Shown piece after piece: positions 1 through 7,086 of a stretch of 7,086 nucleotides of DNA. The position numbers were made by a program, and so were the translations under genes. Location of the stretch: positions 1 to 7,086 of the forward strand of contig VGYW01000430.1 of the NCBI GenBank assembly GCA_016872875.1. The letters are read 5' to 3'. Every line of letters begins with the position of its first letter. Position 1 is the first letter of the stretch. This DNA is from Planctomycetota bacterium (GTDB lineage: Bacteria; Planctomycetota; PUPC01; DSUN01). The notes below the pieces were generated by a model. The model did not search any database and was not told where the DNA came from. It saw only the letters and a program-made list of their open reading frames with translations.

Positions 1-112
1 CCTGCCCAGGGCGGGTAGTACGCCCCTACAGGGCTGAAGCTGGCCGCCCGCCTGTCCCAGGGCTTCGCCCTGGGCTGCTATAGTACGCTCCGTTCGGAGC
101 TTCGGCGCCGAA
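1..112. repeat. Hairpin-rich dispersed-repeat DNA at left edge
   Basis: Three palindromes lie close together: CCCAGGGC-TTC-GCCCTGGG at 56-74, GCTCCG-TT-CGGAGC at 87-100 and the perfect 12-base palindrome TTCGGCGCCGAA at 101-112. The 15-mer at 21-35 (CGCCCCTACAGGGCT) recurs exactly at 2747-2761, inside another repeat cluster of this window. The CCCAGGGC/GCCCTGGG stem also recurs at 2656-2684 and 2783-2811. No convincing gene is present; the frames crossing it are low-complexity shadows. From its style I infer intergenic repeats of the kind common in Planctomycetota-like genomes, but copy number elsewhere in the genome cannot be seen here. Confidence 0.6.
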
Positions 113-181
113 GGACCTTACCAGAATTGGGGGCCATACTCGAGCCTGATCCCGCGTCTCGGCAACTGGCCGACGGCCCTA

Positions 182-265
182 TCGTCCTCGTCCCTCGTCC
201 TCGTCCTCCATCCTCTTGGGCCGGGGGCGGAGAGTCGAGGACGAGGGACGAGGGACGAGGACGAG
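182..265. repeat. GACGAGG-type tandem/inverted repeat
   Basis: The right arm (236-265) is built of CGAGGA and CGAGGGA units in tandem. The left arm (182-210) is the same repeat in the opposite orientation. Positions 182-197 and 249-264 are exact reverse complements (16 bp), separated by about 50 bases. An ATG at 216 lies in the loop and opens a long frame into the DUF255 gene, but the peptide it would add is low-complexity repeat translation, so this is judged untranslated upstream DNA. Confidence 0.7.
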
Positions 266-310
266 AGGATGCGCCTTGACTCCAGGCGTCGGGTGGTGTA
301 CAAGCGCAAT

Positions 311-332
311 AGGGGACGCGAGTGTGAGGGGA
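311..332 (+). promoter_or_regulatory. Two Shine-Dalgarno-like sites before alternative GTG starts
   Basis: AGGGGA at 311-316 lies 7 bases before an in-frame GTG at 324. A second AGGGGA at 327-332 lies 6 bases before an in-frame GTG at 339. The ATG at 438, where homology to the DUF255 family begins, has no comparable purine run upstream. These sites favour a GTG start with a hydrophobic N-terminal extension. Confidence 0.5.
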
Positions 333-338
333 ACGCCC

Positions 339-2588
<2,250 letters not shown>

Positions 2589-2646
2589 CGGCCTGGCACG
2601 CCCCCAGGTTGCCGCCGCTCGGTCTCTTCAGCCCCGAGGGGGCGAA

Positions 2647-2819
2647 ATGGGAAAGCCCAGGGCGGAGCGCAGCGGAGCCCTGGGAAAGACCGCCCCCGCC
2701 CGCTAGCCCTATAGGGGCGGGATAGGCCACGCGGCCCACGCTATCTCGCCCCTACAGGGCTCTTTCTCCCACAACGCCAAACCCAGGGCTCCGCTGCGCT
2801 CCGCCCTGGGCTTTCCCAT
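2647..2819. repeat. Large nested inverted repeat downstream of the DUF255 gene
   Basis: Outer arms 2647-2684 and 2782-2819 are perfect 38-bp reverse complements. Each arm is also a hairpin by itself (CCCAGGGC at 2656-2663 with GCCCTGGG at 2677-2684, and the mirror copy). A second pair lies inside: 2705-2725 and 2741-2761 match at 19 of 21 positions as inverted repeats, leaving a loop of about 15 bases. The whole segment could form a long stem in RNA or a cruciform in DNA. It begins about 60 bases after the DUF255 stop and might act at the mRNA 3' end, but there is no T-tract typical of an intrinsic terminator. Confidence 0.85.
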
Positions 2820-2827
2820 GCCGCCCT

Positions 2828-2934
2828 TGCAGGGCTGCGAACCGCCAGACGCGCAAACCGGGCATCGCAGTCCACGCTCATGCCCTCTCCTCCTCGGCGT
2901 GCAGGGCTGCGAACCGCCAGACGCGCAAACCGGG
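2828..2934. repeat. Twin 35-bp direct repeat
   Basis: Positions 2828-2862 and 2900-2934 are identical 35-base copies (beginning TGCAGGGCTGCGAACCGCC), with start points 72 bases apart and 37 unrelated bases between them. Two copies with this geometry do not make a CRISPR array. Both reverse-strand translations give the same short CASGGSQPC-like peptide, which I take as repeat translation rather than protein. Nothing else coding is seen in the stretch 2589-3044. Confidence 0.85.
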
Positions 2935-2945
2935 GGCGTGTCAGG

Positions 2946-2974
2946 TTGACAGCCACTTGACAGGCGACCCTGAT
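2946..2974 (+). promoter_or_regulatory. Possible sigma70-type promoter (weak)
   Basis: Two exact TTGACA hexamers occur at 2946-2951 and 2957-2962, about 80-100 bases before the GH130 start. The best -10 candidates at 16-18 base spacing match TATAAT at only about 3 of 6 positions (CCTGAT at 2969-2974; TGTTCT at 2980-2985). It is in the right place and orientation for GH130, but the evidence is thin. Confidence 0.22.
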
Positions 2975-2978
2975 TCCG

Positions 2979-3022
2979 GTGTTCTCTGTGTGCTCCGTGA
3001 CTCCTCCGTGTCTCCGTGTTTC
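2979..3022. repeat. CTCCGTG-type short repeat upstream of GH130
   Basis: Imperfect units of CTCCGTG and CTCTGTG recur four to five times with 7-11 base spacing, ending about 10 bases before the GH130 Shine-Dalgarno. Read in reverse it gives the ACACGGAG pattern that I recognise as a common dispersed repeat in planctomycete-like genomes. An ORF start at 2979 lies in this repeat and is not considered real. Confidence 0.6.
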
Positions 3023-3044
3023 CCTTCTTCCTGGAGGCCCCGCG

Positions 3045-3965
3045 ATGGCCAACGAGACCGTGCTCCGCCGCTACGAAGGCAACCCCATCATCGTCCCCCA
3101 GCAGATTCGCGGCGTCAACAGCGTCTTCAACTCCGCCGTCGTGCCCTTCCAGGGCGCCTACGCCGGCGTCTTCCGCTGCGACGAGACTGACCGCTCGATG
3201 ACCCTCCACCCCGGCTTCTCGAAGGATGGCATCCACTGGGACATCTCGCCCGAGCGCATCAACCTGGTGTGCGGCGACCCCGAGATAGCCACCCACGGCT
3301 ACGGCTACGACCCCCGCGTCATCCCCCTCGAAGGCACCTACTACGTCTGCTGGTGCAACAACTACCACGGCCCCACCATCGGCCTCGCCCGCACCGACGA
3401 CTTCCAGACCTACTACCAGATGGAAAACATGCTCCCGCCCTACAACCGCAACGGCGTCCTCTTCCCCCGCAGGATCGGCGGCAAGTACGCCATGCTCCAT
3501 CGCCCCTCCGACCGCGGCCACACCCCCTTCGGCGACATGTACTACGCCGAAAGCCCCGACCTCATGCACTGGGGCAAACAGCGCTTCGTCTTCGGCACAC
3601 GCGGCGGCTGGCAGAGCACCAAGGTCGGCCCAGGCCCCGTCCCCATCGAGACCCCCGAGGGCTGGCTCTGCTTCTACCACGGCGTCCTGACCTCGTGCAA
3701 CGGCTTCGTCTACAGCTTCGGCGCCTGCATCCTTGATACCGAGCAACCCTGGAAGTGCCTCTACCGCACTCGCCCCTACCTCCTCGCACCCACCGAGCCC
3801 TACGAGCGCTACGGCGACGTCCCCAACGTCACCTTCCCCTGCGCCGCGATCGTCTTCCCCGACAGGACCGTGTGGATTTACTACGGCTGCGCCGACACCT
3901 GCACCGGCCTCGCCATCGGCAACCTGGACGAGATCATCGCCTTCACCAAGGCCAACAGCTTCTGA
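3045..3965 (+). CDS. Glycoside hydrolase family 130 (mannoside phosphorylase-like) protein
   Basis: The 306-aa product has the five-bladed propeller landmarks of GH130, whose characterised members phosphorolyse or hydrolyse beta-mannosides. Visible motifs are GNPII near the N-terminus, YDPRV (residues 88-92, with D89 at the position of the family's catalytic Asp), NGVLFPRRIGGKYAMLHRP (136-154), TKVGPGPVPI (192-201), WLCFYHGV (207-214), YGDVPNVTFPC (256-266) and YYGCADTCTGLA near the C-terminus. R153, K193 and H212 fall where phosphorylases bind phosphate, which favours a phosphorylase, but subfamily and substrate cannot be fixed by eye. There is no signal peptide, so a cytoplasmic enzyme is expected. 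ATG 3045 is chosen because GGAGG at 3033-3037 lies 7 bases upstream and homology starts there; the upstream extension to 2979 translates a repeat. No transporter or other glycosidase is adjacent. Confidence 0.92.
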   Translation: MANETVLRRYEGNPIIVPQQIRGVNSVFNSAVVPFQGAYAGVFRCDETDRSMTLHPGFSKDGIHWDISPERINLVCGDPEIATHGYGYDPRVIPLEGTYYVCWCNNYHGPTIGLARTDDFQTYYQMENMLPPYNRNGVLFPRRIGGKYAMLHRPSDRGHTPFGDMYYAESPDLMHWGKQRFVFGTRGGWQSTKVGPGPVPIETPEGWLCFYHGVLTSCNGFVYSFGACILDTEQPWKCLYRTRPYLLAPTEPYERYGDVPNVTFPCAAIVFPDRTVWIYYGCADTCTGLAIGNLDEIIAFTKANSF

Positions 3966-3972
3966 CCCTCCT

Positions 3973-4005
3973 CCCTCTCCCTCGGGGAGAGGGGTGGGGT
4001 GAGGG
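3973..4005. repeat. CCCTCTCCC/GGGAGAGGG hairpin repeat, copy 1
   Basis: A 9-bp stem (3973-3981 with 3985-3993, loop TCG) is followed by TGGGGTGAGGG. It begins 8 bases after the GH130 stop. The same element recurs at 6697-6728, and inverted with an interruption at 6754-6813, so it is a true multi-copy repeat in this window. It might serve as a transcription end or mRNA-stabilising hairpin, but lacks a T-tract. Confidence 0.85.
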
Positions 4006-4024
4006 CCGCGCGATTAGGGGGTAC

Positions 4025-4052
4025 GGTGTTCGGTGTTGGGTGTTCGGTGTTT
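4025..4052. repeat. Four perfect 7-bp tandem units GGTGTTN
   Basis: GGTGTTC, GGTGTTG, GGTGTTC and GGTGTTT run without interruption, and the block is flanked on both sides by GGGTAC (4019-4024 and 4053-4058). Its reverse complement has the GAACACC pattern I recognise as a frequent short tandem repeat in environmental bacterial genomes. No gene is present. Confidence 0.8.
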
Positions 4053-4101
4053 GGGTACAAAGGAGGACCAGCGGTAGGTCGTGCATACTTGCACGCGGAA
4101 C

Positions 4102-4165
4102 CCTGTAGGCGGGGCGTCTCTGCCCCGCGCGGCTCCCCGCGGGCCAGGGACGGCCCGCCTACAGG
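4102..4165. repeat. 64-bp palindromic element upstream of the Kelch gene
   Basis: Outer arms CCTGTAGGCGGG (4102-4113) and CCCGCCTACAGG (4154-4165) are exact reverse complements. Inside is a hairpin GCGGGGC-6 nt-GCCCCGC (4109-4115/4122-4128), overlapping the left arm, followed by a GCGCGG/CCGCGG-rich stretch. The two pairings compete, so the element can switch between one long and several short stems. It lies about 80 bases before the Kelch start. Confidence 0.75.
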
Positions 4166-4198
4166 CTTCATTCTCCCAGACGCGCTCAGGGTTCTGCC

Positions 4199-4214
4199 GG
4201 CGGCGCAAGCCGCC
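4199..4214. repeat. GGCGGC-GCAA-GCCGCC hairpin before the Kelch ribosome site
   Basis: A perfect 6-bp GC stem closed by a GCAA (GNRA-type) tetraloop lies 20 bases before the GGAGG at 4234-4238 of the Kelch gene. It could be part of the 5' untranslated region. It may equally be another small dispersed hairpin. Confidence 0.5.
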
Positions 4215-4243
4215 AGATCGTGGGCAACGCAGAGGAGGATGCC

Positions 4244-6682
4244 ATGGGCTTGATACGTGTGCTGCTGCTTCTGCTCCCCGCAACCCTCCTGGCGGCGGGG
4301 ATTGACGCGCTGCCGGTCAACCAGTGGGTGAAACTCGACACGAAGAAGGAGCCGGGCTACGCCTGGAGCGCAATCGTCTACGTCCCCAGCCGCGGCCAGG
4401 TGCTTCACTGGGGCGCCGCGCCCAGCGGCGCGCCCGAACACGACGACGTGCGCGCCTTCGACACCGAGAAGTGCGAGTGGGTCTCCGACTACCCTTCCGC
4501 CGCCGCCGACTTCTTGAGGAAAGCCGTTGACACCGAAGAGCGGGCCAAGTCGGTCCGCATCTGGGGCCGCTGGGGCATGCTCGACACCGGCCGCCCTGCC
4601 CCCTCGTGGGTCCTCAACGCCGTGACCTACGACTCGAAGCGGCGGCAGCTCGTCTACGCCCTCAAAGGCATGATGGCCGCCTACGACCCTGAGAAGCGCA
4701 CCTGGCGCGACCTGAAGGCGGAGACGGAGCTGCACGGCAAGTGGTCGCTCAACCCGGCCACGCCCTACGGCATGTTCGAGCGCGGCCTGCGGCCCGAGCA
4801 GGACTTCAAGGGCGAACGCATCCCCGGCCCGCCCCCCGTCTACGGCGCCGGCATCTGCTACGACCCCGTCAACGACGAAATCCTCCTCTTCCCCCACTGG
4901 GGCAGCCAGAACAACGACCTGCGCTCCGCCACGGGCGAGGTCTCAGGCCACTCAGGCGCCTGGGTCTACAGCTTCAAGGACAACCTCTGGCGCCGCGACA
5001 CCATGCGGGACGGCAAGCCGCGCTTCCAGCCCCCACCGCGGTGCGGAGCGCCGATGGTCTACGACCCGAAGGCCAGGGCGATCGTCCTCTTCGGCGGGCA
5101 GAGCGGACTTGTGCGAAGCGACCTGGCGAACCCAGGTCGCGCTCCGCGGCCAGGTGCCTTCAAGGACAGCTGGCTCTACGATGTAGCCACGCGCCAATGG
5201 CGCGAGGCGCGTTGCTCGACCCGTCCGCCCGAACAAGGCCAGCCTAAGCTAGTCCACGACGAGGCGTCGGGCCTCACCCTGCTCGTCGCGTTGCCGGCAC
5301 ACGACGCCGGGATTGGGCAAGCCGCGCTCTGGGCGTTCGATCCCGCCAAGGGCGACTGGCGGAAGCGCCACGAACAACCCTGGCCCTGGGGCGCCATGGG
5401 ATGGGCATCGCTCGCCCTCGACCCCAAGACCCGATTGCTCCTCCTTGTGCGTGACAGCAAGGAGGGGCAGGAGACCTACGGGTTCCGGCTTGACCCTGAG
5501 AAGCTCCCGGAACACCCCGCATCAATCTGGGACATGCCGCCGCCCATCAAGCCGCAGGAGGTCCCGCCCGACGACCCCGCCTGGCTGGCCAAGCTCAAGG
5601 AGCTTCCCGCCAACACCTGGGTCCCCGCCAAGCCGCCCCGCGAGCCCGAACGCCGCGACTGGGGGATGATGGCCGCCGATCCCATCCGCGGCCTCGTCTT
5701 CTACTTCGGCGGCGGACACTCGACCTATCAGGTCAACGACGTGGCGGTCTATGCCGTAGGGGCCAACCGCTGGTGCCACACCGTGGGCGACTCCAACTCG
5801 CCGCTCCCGCCGCACGACTGGGATGGCTGCACGATGAGCACCCGCGGCGGGCCGCCCGCGGGACACCAACGCAACTCCTACCTCGCCTGCGACGGGCGGA
5901 TGTTCGTCCACGCCGGCACCCACAGCCGCCGCTGGGACGCCGAGACTGCGAAGGAGAAGGGCACCCGCGTCGCTTGGTTCTACGACCTCGACCGCGGTGG
6001 GGTCTGGCGCCAGCGCGAGGTCGCCGAGGTCACGCTCGGCGAAGGCGTCCCCGGCAGCTACGGGCGGCTCCACGTCGCCGACCCCTCGACTTCGCTCGGG
6101 GCAGGCCCCTCGGGCAAGCTCTACGGCTTCGCGGGGCACCTGGAGCCTTACGACGGGCGCTTCTTCACCAAGGAGGCATACTTCTCCACCTACGACGCCC
6201 GCGAGAACAAGCTCAGCGTCCGCCGCATCCCCGAGCCCACGCCTGGCTGGGTGGGCGAGTGCCGCCCCTTCTGCCTGCTGCCCGACAGGCAGCAAATCTT
6301 CTTCTACGAGTTCCGCAAGGGCGGCGGACACGCCACCTGGGTCTACGACATCAAGGAGAATCGCTTCATCAACCTCAAGCCAGAGCGCCAGCCGGGAGAA
6401 GACCGCCTGAAGGCGGAACTACGAACAGGCGAGCCGCGCACCGTCGAGTACGTCGAGAGCCAGAAGTGCGTCTTCGCCGTCATCGGCCGGGACGAGCAGT
6501 GGGTCTACTCCCTCGAGCGCAACGCCTGGGCGCCCCTGCCCCTCAAGAGCGACGGCGCCCCCATCCGCTTCCAGGACCCCTACGCCCAACTCGTCTGGGT
6601 CGCCAAGCATGGCATCCTCGTCAACTTCGCCGGCGCGACCTCCCTCATGCGGCCCGACTTCAGCGGCGTCAAGTGGGAGTAG
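4244..6682 (+). CDS. Secreted Kelch/galactose oxidase-like double beta-propeller protein
   Basis: The 812-aa product starts at ATG 4244, with GGAGG at 4234-4238 five bases upstream; an in-frame ATG at 4220 lacks this. Residues 1-22 (MGLIR, then VLLLLLPATLLAA) look like a Sec signal peptide. About a dozen Kelch-style units follow, each with a Yd.....l..fgg core and a closing W(v/l)YD...x..W: for example 203-249, 271-319, 362-373, 476-510, 575-588, 672-707 and 734-762. A Pro-rich linker (about 420-453) separates two halves that both begin with LPxNxWV (23-29 and 454-460), suggesting two six-bladed propellers made by duplication. No catalytic residues or anchoring domain are recognised; carbohydrate or protein binding outside the cytoplasm is the likely role. 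Three repeat-like inserts (5111-5155, 6082-6112, 6403-6426) sit in frame in inter-strand loops. No specific function can be assigned. Confidence 0.9.
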   Translation: MGLIRVLLLLLPATLLAAGIDALPVNQWVKLDTKKEPGYAWSAIVYVPSRGQVLHWGAAPSGAPEHDDVRAFDTEKCEWVSDYPSAAADFLRKAVDTEERAKSVRIWGRWGMLDTGRPAPSWVLNAVTYDSKRRQLVYALKGMMAAYDPEKRTWRDLKAETELHGKWSLNPATPYGMFERGLRPEQDFKGERIPGPPPVYGAGICYDPVNDEILLFPHWGSQNNDLRSATGEVSGHSGAWVYSFKDNLWRRDTMRDGKPRFQPPPRCGAPMVYDPKARAIVLFGGQSGLVRSDLANPGRAPRPGAFKDSWLYDVATRQWREARCSTRPPEQGQPKLVHDEASGLTLLVALPAHDAGIGQAALWAFDPAKGDWRKRHEQPWPWGAMGWASLALDPKTRLLLLVRDSKEGQETYGFRLDPEKLPEHPASIWDMPPPIKPQEVPPDDPAWLAKLKELPANTWVPAKPPREPERRDWGMMAADPIRGLVFYFGGGHSTYQVNDVAVYAVGANRWCHTVGDSNSPLPPHDWDGCTMSTRGGPPAGHQRNSYLACDGRMFVHAGTHSRRWDAETAKEKGTRVAWFYDLDRGGVWRQREVAEVTLGEGVPGSYGRLHVADPSTSLGAGPSGKLYGFAGHLEPYDGRFFTKEAYFSTYDARENKLSVRRIPEPTPGWVGECRPFCLLPDRQQIFFYEFRKGGGHATWVYDIKENRFINLKPERQPGEDRLKAELRTGEPRTVEYVESQKCVFAVIGRDEQWVYSLERNAWAPLPLKSDGAPIRFQDPYAQLVWVAKHGILVNFAGATSLMRPDFSGVKWE
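5111..5155. repeat. In-frame GCGACCTGG/CCAGGTCGC palindrome inside the Kelch gene
   Basis: GCGACCTGG (5118-5126) and CCAGGTCGC (5132-5140) form a perfect 9-bp stem with a 5-base loop, and a third related arm GGCCAGGT follows at about 5148-5155. The segment encodes residues about 290-304 (VRSDLANPGRAPRPG) between LFGGQSG and DSWLYD, which other Kelch blades join by a short loop. This is consistent with a small inserted element tolerated in a loop. Confidence 0.5.
6082..6112. repeat. In-frame 24-bp CCCCTCGACTTCGCTCGGGG-type repeat inside the Kelch gene
   Basis: CCCCTCG at 6082-6088 recurs at 6106-6112, exactly 24 bases later, bracketing ACTTCGCTCGGGGCAGG. The segment encodes the DPSTSLGAGPSG stretch (residues 613-624). 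The DNA, and its reverse translation ACPERSRG, match a dispersed repeat widely seen in uncultured bacterial genomes. A 24-base unit adds 8 codons and keeps the frame. Confidence 0.7.
6403..6426. repeat. In-frame CCGCCTGAAGGCGG hairpin repeat inside the Kelch gene
   Basis: CCGCCT-GA-AGGCGG at 6403-6416 is followed by AACTACGAAC. Together they resemble a short dispersed repeat that I recognise from planctomycete-like genomes. It encodes residues about 721-728 (RLKAELRT) in a loop before the blade starting VEYVESQKCVFAV. Confidence 0.55.
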
Positions 6683-6693
6683 GGCCTGCTCTT

Positions 6694-6820
6694 GTTCCCT
6701 CTCCCTCGGGGAGAGGGTAGGGTGAGGGTGCCTGTGACCTACTGGCCGGAAAAGGCACCCTCACCCGTCGCTCGCCCGCTAAGCGAGCGACGCCCTCTCC
6801 CCGAGGGAGAGGGGAAGAAC
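6694..6820. repeat. Composite inverted repeat with an extra hairpin, after the Kelch gene
   Basis: The left side (6694-6732) carries copy 2 of the CCCTCTCCC/GGGAGAGGG element followed by GGGTGAGGGTGCC (6720-6732). The right side returns its reverse complement: GGCACCCTCACCC (6754-6766), then CCCTCTCCCCGAGGGAGAGG (6793-6812). The right copy is interrupted by a separate perfect 10-bp hairpin, CGTCGCTCGC (6766-6775) with GCGAGCGACG (6783-6792), which is absent from the left copy. The structure starts 11 bases after the Kelch stop and ends 30 bases before the next start. A role as bidirectional terminator is possible but no T-tract is visible. Confidence 0.85.
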
Positions 6821-6850
6821 GCGGAGCCCCCTCAAGGAGAGGAGACCGAC

Positions 6851-6982
6851 ATGGAACACGCCAGCCTTGCCATCACCCGCATCCACATCCTCCGCATCGA
6901 CCCCGGCGAGGACGTCTTGGCCTCGGTCAAGCGCTTCCTCGCCGAGGCGGGCGTGCGGCGGGCCGTCGTCTTGGGCGCCTAG
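6851..6982 (+). CDS. Truncated PPC/DUF296-type domain protein (43 aa), probable gene remnant
   Basis: The ATG at 6851 is preceded by a strong Shine-Dalgarno (GGAGAGGAG, 6836-6844). The 43-aa product reads ITRIHILRIDPGEDVLASVK and then AGVRRAVVLGA. This matches the first strand, helix and second strand of PPC (plant and prokaryote conserved, DUF296) domains, where R.L.PGED.L..l..f..e.gi..avVlg is typical. Full domains need about 110-140 residues, so roughly two thirds is missing: TAG at 6980-6982 falls where the family normally continues with a Gly-rich turn. Downstream frames do not show the rest of the domain. It is therefore probably a broken gene; a genuine small protein or an assembly error are alternatives. 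The family is small and the function of bacterial members is unclear. Confidence 0.55.
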   Translation: MEHASLAITRIHILRIDPGEDVLASVKRFLAEAGVRRAVVLGA

Positions 6983-7086
6983 CACGACAACGCTAGTTTC
7001 GGTGGCTCCACAGGCGGTAACCACTTGTCAATACAGGGGATACGCTACAGTAGCATGTCATTCTGAGCGGAGCCAGCCTCCCGGCG
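6983..7086. other. Non-coding right edge, possibly entering another dispersed repeat
   Basis: No gene is seen. The stretch looks less GC-rich than the rest of the window. CTAGC (6979-6983) and GCTAG (6992-6996) form a small inverted repeat across the stop codon of the PPC remnant. From 7055 the sequence ATGTCATTCTGAGCGGAGC resembles the start of a dispersed repeat common in environmental bacterial genomes, which runs to the window edge region. Confidence 0.4.

Noticed and set aside
216..323. ATG 216 as the start of the DUF255 protein
   Set aside because: The added peptide translates the GACGAGG tandem repeat and there is no suitable ribosome site; the GTG codons at 324/339 or ATG 438 are better.
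2647..2819. An intrinsic terminator
   Set aside because: The stem is far longer than usual and has no T-tract after it. A role at the transcript end is possible but not supported as a classic terminator.
2828..2934. A minimal CRISPR array
   Set aside because: There are only two repeat copies, the unit is embedded in other dispersed repeats, and no cas gene is nearby.
2709..3746. A 345-codon frame on the - strand
   Set aside because: It crosses the repeat cluster and runs antisense to GH130. Its sequence is Val/Ala/Gly-rich with repeat translations, and it has no family resemblance.
3881..4897. A 338-codon frame on the - strand spanning the GH130-Kelch gap
   Set aside because: It translates repeats (for example PNTEHPTPNT) and antisense Kelch sequence, with no domain seen.
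6980..6982. Stop codon reassignment allowing read-through of TAG in the PPC gene
   Set aside because: TAG also ends the Kelch gene at 6680-6682 in the expected place, and the frame after 6982 does not resemble the missing PPC domain.

Overview
The window is GC-rich DNA from an uncultured-type bacterium. All recognisable genes lie on the + strand: a DUF255 (YyaL/SSP411-type) thioredoxin-fold protein, a GH130 mannoside phosphorylase/hydrolase, a large secreted Kelch-type beta-propeller protein, and the N-terminal part of a PPC/DUF296-domain protein that stops after 43 codons. I see no rRNA, tRNA, CRISPR array, integrase or transposase. The gene mix (DUF255 + GH130 + exported Kelch propeller), the loose spacing and the many dispersed palindromic repeats resemble Planctomycetota or other PVC-like and neighbouring uncultured phyla. 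That placement is an inference from style, not proof.

Layout. Positions 1-323 hold no gene; they carry hairpin-rich repeat DNA and a GACGAGG-type inverted repeat. The DUF255 gene follows (best start GTG 339, alternatives GTG 324 and ATG 438; stop 2588). Positions 2589-3044 hold no gene. They contain a large nested inverted repeat, a twin 35-bp direct repeat, a possible weak promoter and a CTCCGTG-type repeat. The GH130 gene is 3045-3965. The gap 3966-4243 contains a CCCTCTCCC/GGGAGAGGG hairpin, four exact 7-bp GGTGTTN units, a 64-bp palindromic element and a GCAA-loop hairpin. The Kelch gene is 4244-6682. A composite inverted repeat lies at 6694-6820, followed by the short PPC-like frame at 6851-6982. 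The last ~100 bases have no gene and end in what looks like the start of another dispersed repeat.

How the genes relate. Gaps of roughly 170-460 bases and a repeat cluster at each boundary argue against a compact operon. Each gene has its own good Shine-Dalgarno sequence. GH130 suggests processing of manno-configured glycans, and the Kelch protein is probably exported. A direct functional link between them is not shown.

The most interesting signal is the repeat biology. Several palindromic or tandem elements sit inside the DUF255 and Kelch reading frames without breaking them, apparently at loops or domain linkers. Other palindromic elements fill the intergenic spaces. I see no convincing new defence or biosynthetic system.
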